A DNA stretch of 64,000 nt from Micromonospora sp. NBC_01796 (GTDB lineage: Bacteria > Actinomycetota > Actinomycetes > Mycobacteriales > Micromonosporaceae): NCBI RefSeq assembly GCF_035917455.1, contig NZ_CP109078.1:5936001-6000000 (forward strand). Direction: 5' to 3'. Of this stretch, positions 33,560-43,194 are shown piece after piece; positions within the stretch are counted from its first letter, which is position 1; the number at the start of each line of letters is the position of its first letter. The position numbers were made by a program, and so were the translations under genes. The notes beneath the pieces are model-generated. The model was not told the origin of the DNA and made no database searches. It saw nothing but the letters and a program-made list of their open reading frames with translations.

Positions 33560-34350
33560 GCACGATCGTCCTCATCCACGGCCTGTGGGTCACCCCGCGC
33601 AGTTGGGAGCACTGGATCCCGTACTACGAGGCGCAGGGTCACACCGTCGTTGCGCCCGCCTACCCCGGCTTCGAGGTAGAGGTCGAAGCGTTGCGCGCCG
33701 ACCCGACCCCGATCGCCACCGCCACCGTGCCGCAGACCCTCACGCACCTGGAGAAGATCATCACGGCGCTGCCCGAGCCGCCGATCCTCATCGGCCACTC
33801 GTTCGGCGGCACGCTGACGCAGCTACTGATGGACCGCGGGTACGGCGCCGCGGGCGTGGTCATCGACTCGGCCCCGCCGGAGGGTATCCGGGTCACCCCG
33901 CCGTCGCAGATCCGTTCCCTGTTCCCGATCCTGAACAATCCCGCGAAGCGGCACCAGGCGGCCGGGTTCACCCCGGCGCAGTTCCACTACGCGTTCACCA
34001 ACACGCTGCCCGAGGACGAGGCGCTCGCCGCCTACGAGCGGTACGCGATCCCCGCCCCGGGCAGCTGGGTATGGGCCTACGGGCTCATCGCGAACTTCAC
34101 GCCCGGGCGTCAGGAGACCTGGGTCGACTTCCGCAACGAGCGGCGAGCCCCGCTGCTGTTCATCGCCGGCGGTGCCGACCACATCATGCCGCCGTCGGTG
34201 AACAAGTCCAACGCCCACCACTACCAGGCGGCCGGCACCGTCACCGACTACCACGAGTTCCCGGGCCGCTCGCACTGGACGTGCGCCGAACCAGGTTGGG
34301 AGCAGGTCGCCGACTACGCCCTGAACTGGGCGTCACAGCACCTCCGGTAG
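33556..34350 (+). CDS. Alpha/beta hydrolase
   Basis: The 264-residue cytoplasmic protein begins [20 protein letters not shown]. Ser nucleophile in [18 protein letters not shown], Asp in [11 protein letters not shown] and His in [20 protein letters not shown] complete the triad. The group is common in actinobacteria next to chloroperoxidase-like enzymes. It overlaps the previous gene by ATGA, so translation is coupled. A strong hairpin follows the stop, ending the hydrolase operon. Confidence 0.87.
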   Translation: MSTIVLIHGLWVTPRSWEHWIPYYEAQGHTVVAPAYPGFEVEVEALRADPTPIATATVPQTLTHLEKIITALPEPPILIGHSFGGTLTQLLMDRGYGAAGVVIDSAPPEGIRVTPPSQIRSLFPILNNPAKRHQAAGFTPAQFHYAFTNTLPEDEALAAYERYAIPAPGSWVWAYGLIANFTPGRQETWVDFRNERRAPLLFIAGGADHIMPPSVNKSNAHHYQAAGTVTDYHEFPGRSHWTCAEPGWEQVADYALNWASQHLR

Positions 34351-34356
34351 GTGCGC

Positions 34357-34392
34357 GGTGGCGGTCGGGCGAGCCGGTGCCCGACCGCCACC
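34357..34392 (+). terminator. Perfect 14-bp hairpin terminator
   Basis: GGTGGCGGTCGGGC, an eight-base loop, exact complement, six bases after the third hydrolase. Confidence 0.75.
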
Positions 34393-34468
34393 GGCGGCTG
34401 GTGCGTCCGGCGGTCTCGGGCGATACTGGCGGCCCGGGGCATGAGCGAGCACGACGAGAACGGAACCG

Positions 34469-36874
34469 ATGGCAGCGGCACGGCAGGCGGACGTCGATTC
34501 GCACGGTGCCGGGCGAGCAGCGGCGTTGCGAGAGGTTATCGCCTACCTGCGTGGGGCTTCGTCCGTCGATTCCGGTTTGTACCTGCAGGGAAGTGCCGGC
34601 GTCGGCATGTCGACGGTGCTGTCCAGCGTCGCGGCCCGGGCGCGGCGTCGCGGTCATCGTCCCATCGTGATCAGCGGGTCTCGTGCGGAGCGTGACGTCG
34701 CGTTCGCGGGACTGCACCAGATGCTGCACGCGTGCCGGCGCCTGCCCACCGCTCGTCCGCTGGTCGACCTGCTGACGGCGGCCGTCGGGGGGACTGCCGC
34801 CGGCCTCGATCCGGCTGCCGGCCTCGACCCGGCGGTGGTGAAGGCCGTCAGATCGCTGCTCGCGGCGATCACCGTGGACGCGCCCGCGCTGGTCGTCGTC
34901 GACAACGCCCACCGCCTCGACGCGCAGACGTCCGCGACCATGGCGTCCGCGCTCGCTGGTGCACCCGTGCCCGGCCTGGCCGTCGTGTTGGGCGGGCACC
35001 CGGTGGGCGCGGGGGCGTGGCCGTCGCTGCGAACCCGGACGCTGCCCGGTCTACCGGAAGCCGCGGCCCGGCGGCTGCTGCTCGCCCGGGCGCCGGGACT
35101 GGACCGGTGGCTCGCCGACCGGATCGTGGACGAGGCCGCAGGCCGGCCGCTCGCACTGGTCGAACTGCCGATCGCCTGGCGCGACCGGTACACACCCGGC
35201 GCCGACCTCCTGGAGCAACACTCGCCGCTGACGACACGGCTCGCGCAGTCGCTGCTGGAACAGGTCACCGCGCCGCCCCCGGAGGGCGCTCTCGGCCTGC
35301 CGGACGTCCCGGAGGCCGGGGGCAGGCACACCGATCCGCTACTGGCCGCCGCGCTGGCGCGGACGGCGGACCCCGCCGACCCGCCCGCGACCCACCCGGA
35401 GCCCGTCGGGCCCATCCAACGCGCCGTGGCCGTGATGCGATCCGGGCAGCGCGACGAGCAGGCCGCCGGAGCGCTCATCGAGGGTGCGAGTGCCGCCGCG
35501 GACCTCGGCCGGTTCGAGGTGGCCGCGGCGCTGCTCGACGACATGCCGGAGCGGATCAACCCGATCGACGCCGTCCGCCGCGACCTGATACTCCGCCGGG
35601 CCAGCGACGGGACCTGGCCCCGGCTGCCGGCGGAGATGCTGTGCACCGTCGCCGACACCTGCCGCGGCGCCGGCAACCCCGACCTGGCCCTCGATCTCCT
35701 CGCCGGGTTCGCCGAAACCGTCACCTGGACCGACCTCGACGAGCCGGACCGCCAGCGGCTTCTCGTTTCGCTCGGCGCCCTCGACCGGCACCGCGCCGAC
35801 CCACGCCGGCTGCTGGTCGCCGCGACCCTCGCCGGCCACCAAGGCCACGTCGGCGTCGACGCCAGCAGGCAGGCGGGGCTGGCGCTGCGGCGGCTGGGCC
35901 ACCTCGAGCCCGCCATCGCGTACCTGGAACCCGTCGTCGCGACGCTGACCCGGCAGCGCCGCATGGGCCTGCTGGTGCCGGCCGCGGCAGCCCTCGCCGA
36001 CGCACAGCTGTTCCTCGGCCGGTGGAACGACGCCGACCGGCACCTGCGGGCCGCGACCGATGCAGCGGAGCGCACCGGCCAGGTTGTGTGGCTGGCGTAC
36101 CTGCAGGCGACGGCAGCGCTGCTGCACGCCTGGCGCGGTGATCTCGACACCGCCCGCGGCGCCGCCGACGCGGCCGAGTTGGCGGTGGGGGACCGGCCGG
36201 TGTGGCCGGTACGGCTGCGGGTGGCGGCCGCCCGGGGGATCGCGCTGATGACCGAGGAACGCTTCGCCGAGGCGTGCGTGGCAATGGAACCCGTGATGGT
36301 CGGCCCGAGCGTTCGTGCGTACACGATCGACCTTGCCGTCGTCGCGACCCTCCACGCGGAGGCCGCCAGCCGCGGCCGGCCACGACCCGAGCGCCAGTTG
36401 CCGGACAACCTGTCACCCGACGGCGAGGCGCACCGCCTGTACGCACGGGCGCTGCTGCAACCACTCAAGGCGACGTTCACCGACCTGCTCGAGCGGACCG
36501 GGCGGCTGCCGTGGCTACGGGCGCGGGTCCAGCTCACCTACGGGTCATGGCTGCGGCGTGACCGGCGCGTCGGCGAGGCACGTGAGCAGCTGCACGCCGC
36601 CCGTGCCGGGTTCGCCGCGCTGTCCGCCCGGCACTGGTCCGACCGCACGGAGCAGGAGCTGCGCGCGGCCGGCACCGACCAGCGCCGAGGGCTGCTCACA
36701 CCGCAGGAGCTCGCGGTCGTCAAGCTCGCCGCGACCGGTCTGTCCAACCGCGAGATCGGTGCGCGGCTGGACCTGTCGGCACGCACCGTCGAATCGCACC
36801 TCGCTCGGGCCTTCCCGAAACTGTCGATCAGCTCCCGCCACCAGCTCCCCGCCCGCCTGTACGAGCTGACATGA
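34469..36874 (+). CDS. Large LuxR-family regulator with defective Walker A
   Basis: The 801-residue protein has an N-terminal STAND-type ATPase segment. Its Walker A reads GSAGVGMST, with Met at position 47 replacing the catalytic Lys; the Walker B is normal (ALVVVDNAHRLDAQT). A TPR-like helical middle follows (about 350-730). A C-terminal LuxR helix-turn-helix has LLTPQELAVVKLAATGLSNR, REIGARLDLSARTVESHLAR and KLSISSRHQLPARLY. These LAL-type regulators activate nearby operons on sensing a ligand. The altered Walker A suggests loss of ATP hydrolysis or binding. It overlaps a second LuxR protein by ATGA, so the pair may form a mixed complex. It follows the hydrolase operon on the same strand. 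Confidence 0.85.
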   Translation: MAAARQADVDSHGAGRAAALREVIAYLRGASSVDSGLYLQGSAGVGMSTVLSSVAARARRRGHRPIVISGSRAERDVAFAGLHQMLHACRRLPTARPLVDLLTAAVGGTAAGLDPAAGLDPAVVKAVRSLLAAITVDAPALVVVDNAHRLDAQTSATMASALAGAPVPGLAVVLGGHPVGAGAWPSLRTRTLPGLPEAAARRLLLARAPGLDRWLADRIVDEAAGRPLALVELPIAWRDRYTPGADLLEQHSPLTTRLAQSLLEQVTAPPPEGALGLPDVPEAGGRHTDPLLAAALARTADPADPPATHPEPVGPIQRAVAVMRSGQRDEQAAGALIEGASAAADLGRFEVAAALLDDMPERINPIDAVRRDLILRRASDGTWPRLPAEMLCTVADTCRGAGNPDLALDLLAGFAETVTWTDLDEPDRQRLLVSLGALDRHRADPRRLLVAATLAGHQGHVGVDASRQAGLALRRLGHLEPAIAYLEPVVATLTRQRRMGLLVPAAAALADAQLFLGRWNDADRHLRAATDAAERTGQVVWLAYLQATAALLHAWRGDLDTARGAADAAELAVGDRPVWPVRLRVAAARGIALMTEERFAEACVAMEPVMVGPSVRAYTIDLAVVATLHAEAASRGRPRPERQLPDNLSPDGEAHRLYARALLQPLKATFTDLLERTGRLPWLRARVQLTYGSWLRRDRRVGEAREQLHAARAGFAALSARHWSDRTEQELRAAGTDQRRGLLTPQELAVVKLAATGLSNREIGARLDLSARTVESHLARAFPKLSISSRHQLPARLYELT

Positions 36875-39576
36875 CCGACCTGTTCGGCAGGGCGCACGAG
36901 GTTGGTGTGCTCGACGGCCTGATCGCCGGTGCGCGCCAGGGCGGCGGGTCGTTGCTGCTGCGCGGTGACGCCGGCGTCGGCAAGTCGGCACTGCTGCGCG
37001 CGGCCACCGCGATCGCCGACCGCCACGGACACCTGGTGCTGACCGCCGGCGGCGCCGACGGTGACGCGGCCCCCTACGTCAGCTTCCGCCGGATCCTGCC
37101 ACCCCGGATGATCGACGCCGCGGACCTGCCGCCCGCCCAACGCGCCGCACTGCTCGCGGCGACCCGTACGGACGACCCCGCCGCCGTCCCCGAGCCGTTC
37201 CTGGTCGGCATGGCCGCCCTGACCGTCCTCACCGACGCCCCCGAGGACCGGCCGATCACGCTCATCGTCGACGACGCCCATTGGCTGGACGCACACTCCC
37301 GCGCCGTGATCGCGTTCCTCGGCCGCCGGCTCGCCGCCGACCCGGTGCTGCTGATCGTGGCGACCAGACCCGTCGACGACCCCGCCACCGCCCTCGACGC
37401 GACCACGACCCTCACCGTGCCGCCGCTGCCTGCCGACGCCGCGACCGCACTGCTCGACTCGGTCGCCGCCGGCCTGGACCCGCTCGTCCGCGGCCAGATC
37501 CTGCACGCCGCCCGCGGCAACCCCTTGGCACTGACCGAACTGCCCCGCACCTGGGCCAGCACGGCACCCCCCGCCGCGACCATCCCCGTCGGCGACCACA
37601 TCCGGTCCAGCTTCGCCGGCAGCTACCGCCGCCTGCCACCGATCAGCCGCGACGTCCTGCTGATCGCCGCCCTGGACGAACACTCCGCCACCACGGAGAT
37701 CCTCCACGCGGCCGAACTCTTCGCCGGCCGACCGATCCCGCACGGCGCCCTGAGCCCGTCCGCGTCGGCCGCCCTGATCACGGTCTCCCGTACCGACGTC
37801 GTCTTCCGCCACCCGTTGGTACGGGCAGCCGTCATCGAATCCGAGGACGCCGAACGTGTGCGGGCCGGACACCACGCCCTTGCCGTTGCCCTGGAACGCT
37901 CGGATCACCGCCGCGCCCTGACCCACCGGGCCCAGGCCGCCCACGGCACGGATGACATCCTCGCCGCTGACCTTGCCGCCGCCGCTGAGGAAGGCCGCCA
38001 CCGCGCCGAGACGACGACCGCGATCTGGCTCATGGAACGCGCCGCCGGCGTCACCACCGACCCGAGTCTGCGCGGCCACCGGCAACTGATCGCCGCCACC
38101 TGGGCGTACGAGCTCGGCGACCGCCGTACCGTCGACCGGCTGGTCACCCGCGCCCGCGCCGAGCCCCTGACCCCGCTCGACCAGATCCGCGCCGCGTGGC
38201 TCGCCGAGATCTTCACCGGGCACGGCACCGACATCCTTGCCCTGCACCGCGACGTGCAGCTCGCCCGGGACGCCGGCGACCTCGAACTTGCCTGGAACGT
38301 CCTCATGTCCATCGCCTCCCGCTGCTACTGGGCACCACCGGACGAGCCGACCCGGCAACTGCTCGCCGCCACCGCGCAGGCGCTGCCCGTCGCCGGGTCC
38401 GAGTACCGCCTGGTCTTCGCCCTGTCCGGCATCGACCAGGTCAGCCACACCGCCCGCATCCTCGCCGAATGCCGCCGCGCCCTGACCCGGGACGTCCCGG
38501 ACGCCAACGCCCTACGGATGTACGCGATGAGCGCGGTCGTCGTCGGCGACGCGCTCGTCGCCCGGACGTTCGGCGACGAGGCCGAGCGCCTACTGCGCGC
38601 CCAGGGCCGCCTCGGGCTCCTGCCGCACGTCCTGCTCACCCGCATCCAGGCAGACTGGTCCATCGGCCACTGGGACCGCGCCCGGACCGCCCTCGACGAG
38701 GGCCGCCGCCTCGCCGCCGAGACCAGCCAACCAACCTGGCGCAACTCGGCCCGCCTGAACGAGGCTCGCCTCGCCGCCCTGACGGGCTCGTTCGAACACC
38801 TCGCGCGAACCTTGGCCGAGATCGACGCCGAGGCGCTCGCCCAGGGCACCACCAGTTTCCTGCCCCGCGTGCAGGTCGTGCGCGGCACGGCGTTGGTGGC
38901 CCGCGGCAGGTACGAGCACGGGTTCGACGTGCTCCGGCGCGTCTTCGATCCGCAGGATCCGTTGTACGACCCCCGCAGCACCTTCCCCGCGATCATGTTC
39001 CTGGCCGACGCCGCGGTGCACACCGGCCGCGGTTCGCCCGCGCTGGAGCTCATCGACGGGGTTCGCCGGCTGCTCGGCCCGACCCCACCGGTCGACTTCC
39101 GGGTCGTGGACGCCTACGCCAGCGCGGTCCTCGCCGACAGCGAAGCGTCCTTCCTGGCCGCGTTGGAGGGCGAGGCAGCTCATTGGCCCTGGGTGCTGGC
39201 GCGGCTCCGGCTGGCGTACGGCACGTTGCTCCGCCGGCGTCGTAGGGACGCCGATGCGGTGCCGTACCTGCAGTTGGCCCTCGCCGGGCTGTCTCGGATG
39301 GGTGCGCTGCCCTGGGTGGAACAGGCCCAGCAGCAGTTGCGCGCCGCCGGCGCCCATACCTCCCAACCGGGCGTGGTGCCGCAGCAGGTGCTGAACGCGC
39401 AGGAACTGCAGATCGCCACTCTGGCCGCCACCGGCCTCAGCAACCGCGAGATCGGCACACAACTGTTCCTGTCCCCACGGACGGTCGGCTCCCACCTGTA
39501 CCGCATCTTTCCGAAACTCGGTATCACCTCCAGGGGACAGCTGACCGCCCTGCTGAACACGACGTCGGCCAACTGA
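36871..39576 (+). CDS. Large LuxR-family (LAL) regulator, intact ATPase
   Basis: The 901-residue protein begins MTDLFGRAHEVGVLDGLIAG, with Walker A LRGDAGVGKSALLRAA (Lys present) and Walker B ITLIVDDAHWLDAHS. The AAA/STAND lid follows, then about 450 residues of TPR-like helices. A LuxR helix-turn-helix ends the protein (NAQELQIATLAATGLSNREI, LFLSPRTVGSHLYRIFPKLG). It is the classic length for LAL regulators. It is translationally coupled to the preceding regulator with the altered P-loop, which suggests a catalytic/non-catalytic pair. Likely targets are the hydrolase operon before it or the acylase gene after it (inference). Confidence 0.88.
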   Translation: MTDLFGRAHEVGVLDGLIAGARQGGGSLLLRGDAGVGKSALLRAATAIADRHGHLVLTAGGADGDAAPYVSFRRILPPRMIDAADLPPAQRAALLAATRTDDPAAVPEPFLVGMAALTVLTDAPEDRPITLIVDDAHWLDAHSRAVIAFLGRRLAADPVLLIVATRPVDDPATALDATTTLTVPPLPADAATALLDSVAAGLDPLVRGQILHAARGNPLALTELPRTWASTAPPAATIPVGDHIRSSFAGSYRRLPPISRDVLLIAALDEHSATTEILHAAELFAGRPIPHGALSPSASAALITVSRTDVVFRHPLVRAAVIESEDAERVRAGHHALAVALERSDHRRALTHRAQAAHGTDDILAADLAAAAEEGRHRAETTTAIWLMERAAGVTTDPSLRGHRQLIAATWAYELGDRRTVDRLVTRARAEPLTPLDQIRAAWLAEIFTGHGTDILALHRDVQLARDAGDLELAWNVLMSIASRCYWAPPDEPTRQLLAATAQALPVAGSEYRLVFALSGIDQVSHTARILAECRRALTRDVPDANALRMYAMSAVVVGDALVARTFGDEAERLLRAQGRLGLLPHVLLTRIQADWSIGHWDRARTALDEGRRLAAETSQPTWRNSARLNEARLAALTGSFEHLARTLAEIDAEALAQGTTSFLPRVQVVRGTALVARGRYEHGFDVLRRVFDPQDPLYDPRSTFPAIMFLADAAVHTGRGSPALELIDGVRRLLGPTPPVDFRVVDAYASAVLADSEASFLAALEGEAAHWPWVLARLRLAYGTLLRRRRRDADAVPYLQLALAGLSRMGALPWVEQAQQQLRAAGAHTSQPGVVPQQVLNAQELQIATLAATGLSNREIGTQLFLSPRTVGSHLYRIFPKLGITSRGQLTALLNTTSAN

Positions 39577-39588
39577 CGTTCGCGGCCG

Positions 39589-41094
39589 GTGGGACTCGGC
39601 GCGGTGGTACGCCGGACCGAGCACGGCATCCCGCACATCCTCGCCCGCGACATCTACCACACCTGGGTCAACCAGTCCCGAACGGTGGAGCGGCTACTGG
39701 CCGGCCCACCGCCGATCGGGCCGTCGTCGCAGGCTCGGGAGCTGGTCCGGGGGTACGCCGCAGGCTACAACCGGTACCTGGCCGAGCGGACCGTAGCGGG
39801 GCTGCCGGATGCGGCCTGCCGCGGGGCGGGGTGGGTACGGCCGATCACGGAGCTGGACGTGTGGCGGCGGGCGTACCAGATCGCGGAGCTCAACGGCGGC
39901 GAGGCCGCCAGCTACGCGATCGCGAGCGCCGCGCCACCCGGAACCGCGGCCGACCCTGCCCTCGTGCCGGCCGCGGACGCGTCGCCCCGCACACCGACGG
40001 GTGCGTCGCACTCACCCCGCACCCCGGCAGGGTTGGCCAGCAACGCCATCGGGATCGGCCGGGCGGCGTCGGCCGGCCGCACCGGACTGCTCTTGGCCAA
40101 CCCGCACCTGCCATGGAACGGTGACCTGCGCCTGTACCAACCGCACCTCACCATTCCCGGCGAGCTCGACGTCAGCGGTGCCGGGTTCTACGGCCTGCCG
40201 GTGGTGAACATCGGCCACAACGACCGGCTGGCCTGGAGTCATACCGCGTCGACCGCGCAGACCACGACGATGTCCCGGCTCACGCTCGTCCCCGGTGACC
40301 CGACCAGCTACCTGTTGGACGGCCGGCCGCGTCGGATGGAACAGGCCACGGTCCGGGTCACTGTGCCGCGGGCCGACGGCCAGCTCGGTCAGGTCAGCCA
40401 CAAGGTCTACCGAACACCGGACGGCCCGATCGTCGCCGGCGGGTCGGTGCCCTGGTCGCAGGAGCACGCGTACGCGATGCGCGACGCGAACGCCGGCAAC
40501 CTGCGTGTCCTCGACCAGACGCTGGACATGGGCCGTTCCCGCGACGTGACCCGGCTACACGAGTCGTTGACCCGGCACCTCGGCATCCCGTGGGCGAACA
40601 CGATCGCCGCCGACGCCGACGGCGCCGCGTACTTCAGCGGGGTGCAGGTTGTCCCGCACGTCAGCGACGAGCTGATCGGCCGCTGCGGCAGCAGGACCGA
40701 GTACGGCGAAATCGTCCTCGACGGCAGCCGCTCCTCCTGCGGTTGGGGCAGCGACGCGGACGCGGTGGCTCCCGGCCTCCTCGGTCCGGGCCGGCTGCCG
40801 ACGCTGACCCGTACCGACAGTTTCAACCTCATGACCGACGAGTGGGAGCCGGCTTCGGGTGAGTCGCTGCCGGACGTGGCGCACGGGTCGTCCTTCATCA
40901 TGGCCGTCGAGCTCACCGCGGCCGGGCCGCGTACCCGCACGCTGCTCACGTACGGCCAGTCCAGCAACGTGGGCTCGCCGTACCGCACCGACCAGGCCCG
41001 CCGGTACTCGGCGAAGCGGTGGGTCACCGAACGGTTCACCCCGGCCGAGATCACCAGTGACCCGGCGCTGAGGGTCCGCACGCTCCGCCGTTGA
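39589..41094 (+). pseudogene. Aculeacin-acylase-like penicillin amidase with two in-frame deletions
   Basis: The sequence aligns with the penicillin-amidase (Ntn hydrolase) family, closest by eye to the Actinoplanes aculeacin A/lipopeptide acylases. These cut acyl chains from cyclic lipopeptides or homoserine lactones. Recognisable parts: RRTEHGIPHILARD at the N-terminus; AGYNRYL, CRGAGWVRPITELDVWRRAY; the beta-chain start SNAIGIG with the nucleophile Ser; GLLLANPHLPWNG; IGHNDRLAWSHTASTAQTTT; DGSRSSCGWGSDADAVAPGL; and DVAHGSSFIMAVEL. The signal peptide is missing, about 60-70 residues are missing after HILARDIY, and roughly 200 or more residues are missing between about residue 400 and VAHGSSF. 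The frame is kept. There is no ribosome binding site; a GTG is the only start near the preceding regulator. Inactivity is likely. Confidence 0.72.
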
Positions 41095-41119
41095 CCGACC
41101 GAACGGTCCACATCGGTGT

Positions 41120-41150
41120 CGGTGTCTGCCCGTTGTACGGGCGGACACCG
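41120..41150 (+). terminator. 13-bp hairpin with one G-U pair
   Basis: CGGTGTCTGCCCG, loop TTGTA, CGGGCGGACACCG, 25 bases after the acylase remnant. Confidence 0.65.
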
Positions 41151-41326
41151 CACCCAACCCTGGTCCGGGCCGGATCCGAAGATCGTCTGCTCCCGATACC
41201 AGCGGAAATCGGCCCCGGACCGGTCTATCTCGGCAGCCAGGTGCGATTCGGTCGGCGCCGCGGCGGCTTCGCTGCTCGGGCCGTCTTGTTAGGGTCAACC
41301 ACGGTCGCTGAGTGTGTCAGGAGTCC

Positions 41327-41989
41327 ATGGTGTCCTTTACCTTTGTCACCGCGGCGCGGATACCAATGCCACGGACGGGCTTCGACTCGTGGCTTGACGT
41401 TCCGATAGCGTCCGCGGCGGTCATCGAAAACCCGGCTGACATGTTCGTCGGCTGGTACTGGGGTGACCGTGAGGGGCAAGCTGACTGGACGGACGCCGAG
41501 ACCGACCTGACTCCCCGCGAGCTCCTCGCCGGGCGGGTTGCTGCCAGTTGCGCTGTGAACGGCGACGGGGTGCTCACCGTGCTGCGGTACCGGGATGGCG
41601 CACTGGAGGCGTATCTGTGGACGGTTGGTTACCCCGGAGTCTGGGAGACAGCCGCGCGGCGGCTCTTGCTGATGCTGGCCGGCGCCGGTGCGGTCAAGGA
41701 CGACGGCCCGGACGGCTACGTCCTGTTCTGGGAGGACGCTGCGGGCATGCTGCCCCGACGCGATCAGGATTCACCGTTGGCACTGCTGACGGTGAACAAC
41801 AGCCGGGTACGTTTCGTCGGCAAGCGGCCGCTGGCCGATCTGCTCGCGGAGCCTGAGCCCGTCGAGGACGCGTTCGCCGAACTGGCCGAGGCTCTCGACG
41901 AGGATCTCGATGTCGAGGATGCGCAGGATTCCGTCGCCCCGCTCGACCCGCGGTACATCGAATCCGCCGTACTGAACTCCGCGCGTTAG
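41327..41989 (+). CDS. Protein of unknown function, 220 residues
   Basis: The soluble acidic protein starts MVSFTFVTAARIPMPRTGFD behind AGGAG, which decides for this ATG. It has a compact N-terminal part with aromatic residues (MFVGWYWGDREGQADWTDAE) and LRYRDGALEAYLWTVGYPG. An Ala/Leu helix and a very acidic C-terminal tail follow (ELAEALDEDLDVEDAQDSV). No family is recognised. It is monocistronic between the acylase remnant and a convergent mycothiol-dependent enzyme. Confidence 0.72.
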   Translation: MVSFTFVTAARIPMPRTGFDSWLDVPIASAAVIENPADMFVGWYWGDREGQADWTDAETDLTPRELLAGRVAASCAVNGDGVLTVLRYRDGALEAYLWTVGYPGVWETAARRLLLMLAGAGAVKDDGPDGYVLFWEDAAGMLPRRDQDSPLALLTVNNSRVRFVGKRPLADLLAEPEPVEDAFAELAEALDEDLDVEDAQDSVAPLDPRYIESAVLNSAR

Positions 41990-42050
41990 ACGTACTCAGA
42001 TCGGTCTGTTCGGATATCCGCCCCACGTGCGGGCCTTCACCGATGCGCGG

Positions 42051-42827
42051 TCAGTCGGTGACCCAGTTCATGTGTTCGATCCAGTGGTCGAGTAGCGCCC
42101 GATCGCCGTGCACCTCCAGGGTGGGAGCCGCATCCAGCGGGCGACGCCTGCTGAGCACGAGCAGTAGTTCGGCGGCTGAGCCGCGTACCGCGACGTCCGC
42201 CTTGGTGTGCGTGCGCTCCAGGACGACCATGTCCGGTTCCCGGCGTGCCACCCACTCCCCGGATGCGTCGGTGGCGTGGAAATGCAGGGTCTGGCCCGCG
42301 CCGCGCATCGCATCGGCGAAGTCCGGCCTGTTCTCCCAGTAGCCGCGGGACGTCATCGTGTCCAGCCAGTCCTCGATTGCCGCAACGGCGGGCTCCGGCG
42401 CCAGCTCGTACCGCAAACCGAGCGCCGCCGCCGCGTCGGCGCGATGCACGCAAGCCTCGCCGAGCAGTCGACGCGACCAGAACGGCACGCCCGCGTCGCC
42501 GCCTGACGGATCCCACACCGGTGTGTCGTCGGCGACCGATTCGAACGCCTGCTTCGCTTCGGCCGCGGCGTCGGTCAGCCAGACGCGCCACTGGGCCGAA
42601 TCGGTCGGGGCTGGAACGTAGCCGGCGAAGGCCCTGCTCGGCTCGGTCAATCGCTCACCCACGAGCATTGTCACCATGTGCTGTGTCGCGCCGACATGGT
42701 CGACCAGATCGGCCAGGGTCCACTTCGGGCATGTCGGTACCGGGGTCGCCGCGTCCCTGCCGTGTACCCAGTCGGCGAACGTGCTCGTCTGTTCGACAAC
42801 AGCATTCAAATAGGTGGACGTGTCCAT
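42051..42827 (-). CDS. Maleylpyruvate isomerase family mycothiol-dependent enzyme, second copy
   Basis: The 258-residue protein has an N-terminal MDMPI domain (TFADWVHGRDAATPVPTCPK, WTLADLVDHVGATQHMVTML, then RRLLGEACVHRADAAAALG with the third ligand His). A C-terminal MDMPI_C domain follows (LHFHATDASGEWVARREPDM, VRGSAAELLLVLSRRRPLDA). The three conserved positions of the DinB-like metal site are present. The physiological substrate is unknown; the enzyme acts in the cytoplasm with mycothiol. Single gene on the minus strand. Confidence 0.87.
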   Translation of the reverse strand: MDTSTYLNAVVEQTSTFADWVHGRDAATPVPTCPKWTLADLVDHVGATQHMVTMLVGERLTEPSRAFAGYVPAPTDSAQWRVWLTDAAAEAKQAFESVADDTPVWDPSGGDAGVPFWSRRLLGEACVHRADAAAALGLRYELAPEPAVAAIEDWLDTMTSRGYWENRPDFADAMRGAGQTLHFHATDASGEWVARREPDMVVLERTHTKADVAVRGSAAELLLVLSRRRPLDAAPTLEVHGDRALLDHWIEHMNWVTD

Positions 42828-43194
42828 CGCTGCACCTCCAAGTGCTCCGTCGATACTTGCTGAAAATACGTCATGCGGCCGGGCCGTGGGCGGTCGTCCG
42901 ATACGAAAAGAGCTTCGGTACGAGCGAAGGTGAATAGCCCGCAGCTTCGCCGAAGGCCCACCCTGCCTGTATTTCTCGTCGCCGCGACCGCCACGTCATC
43001 GACTCCGGCCACCCCCGCCGATCATCTACCCGCGCCGGGACATCTCCGGTCCCGTGGCGCTCGACGTGAAACCGCGCCACCGTGTCCGGAGGGTGAGGAC
43101 GCCCGTCAGAGGTCGCTGCCCGGACGGCATGTTCGCGCAGGTGATAAAGCGCTACGGGTACGCCGGAAAGCCTCTCCAGCTCGCCGTGGACGTT
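42828..43194. other. Intergenic without a supported gene
   Basis: Contains the promoter side of the mycothiol-dependent enzyme. Short plus-strand frames here have neither a binding site nor a recognised motif. Confidence 0.5.

Noticed and set aside
36538-38448. A 636-codon minus-strand frame
   Set aside because: Antisense to the two LuxR regulators; Gly/Asp-rich shadow without a domain.
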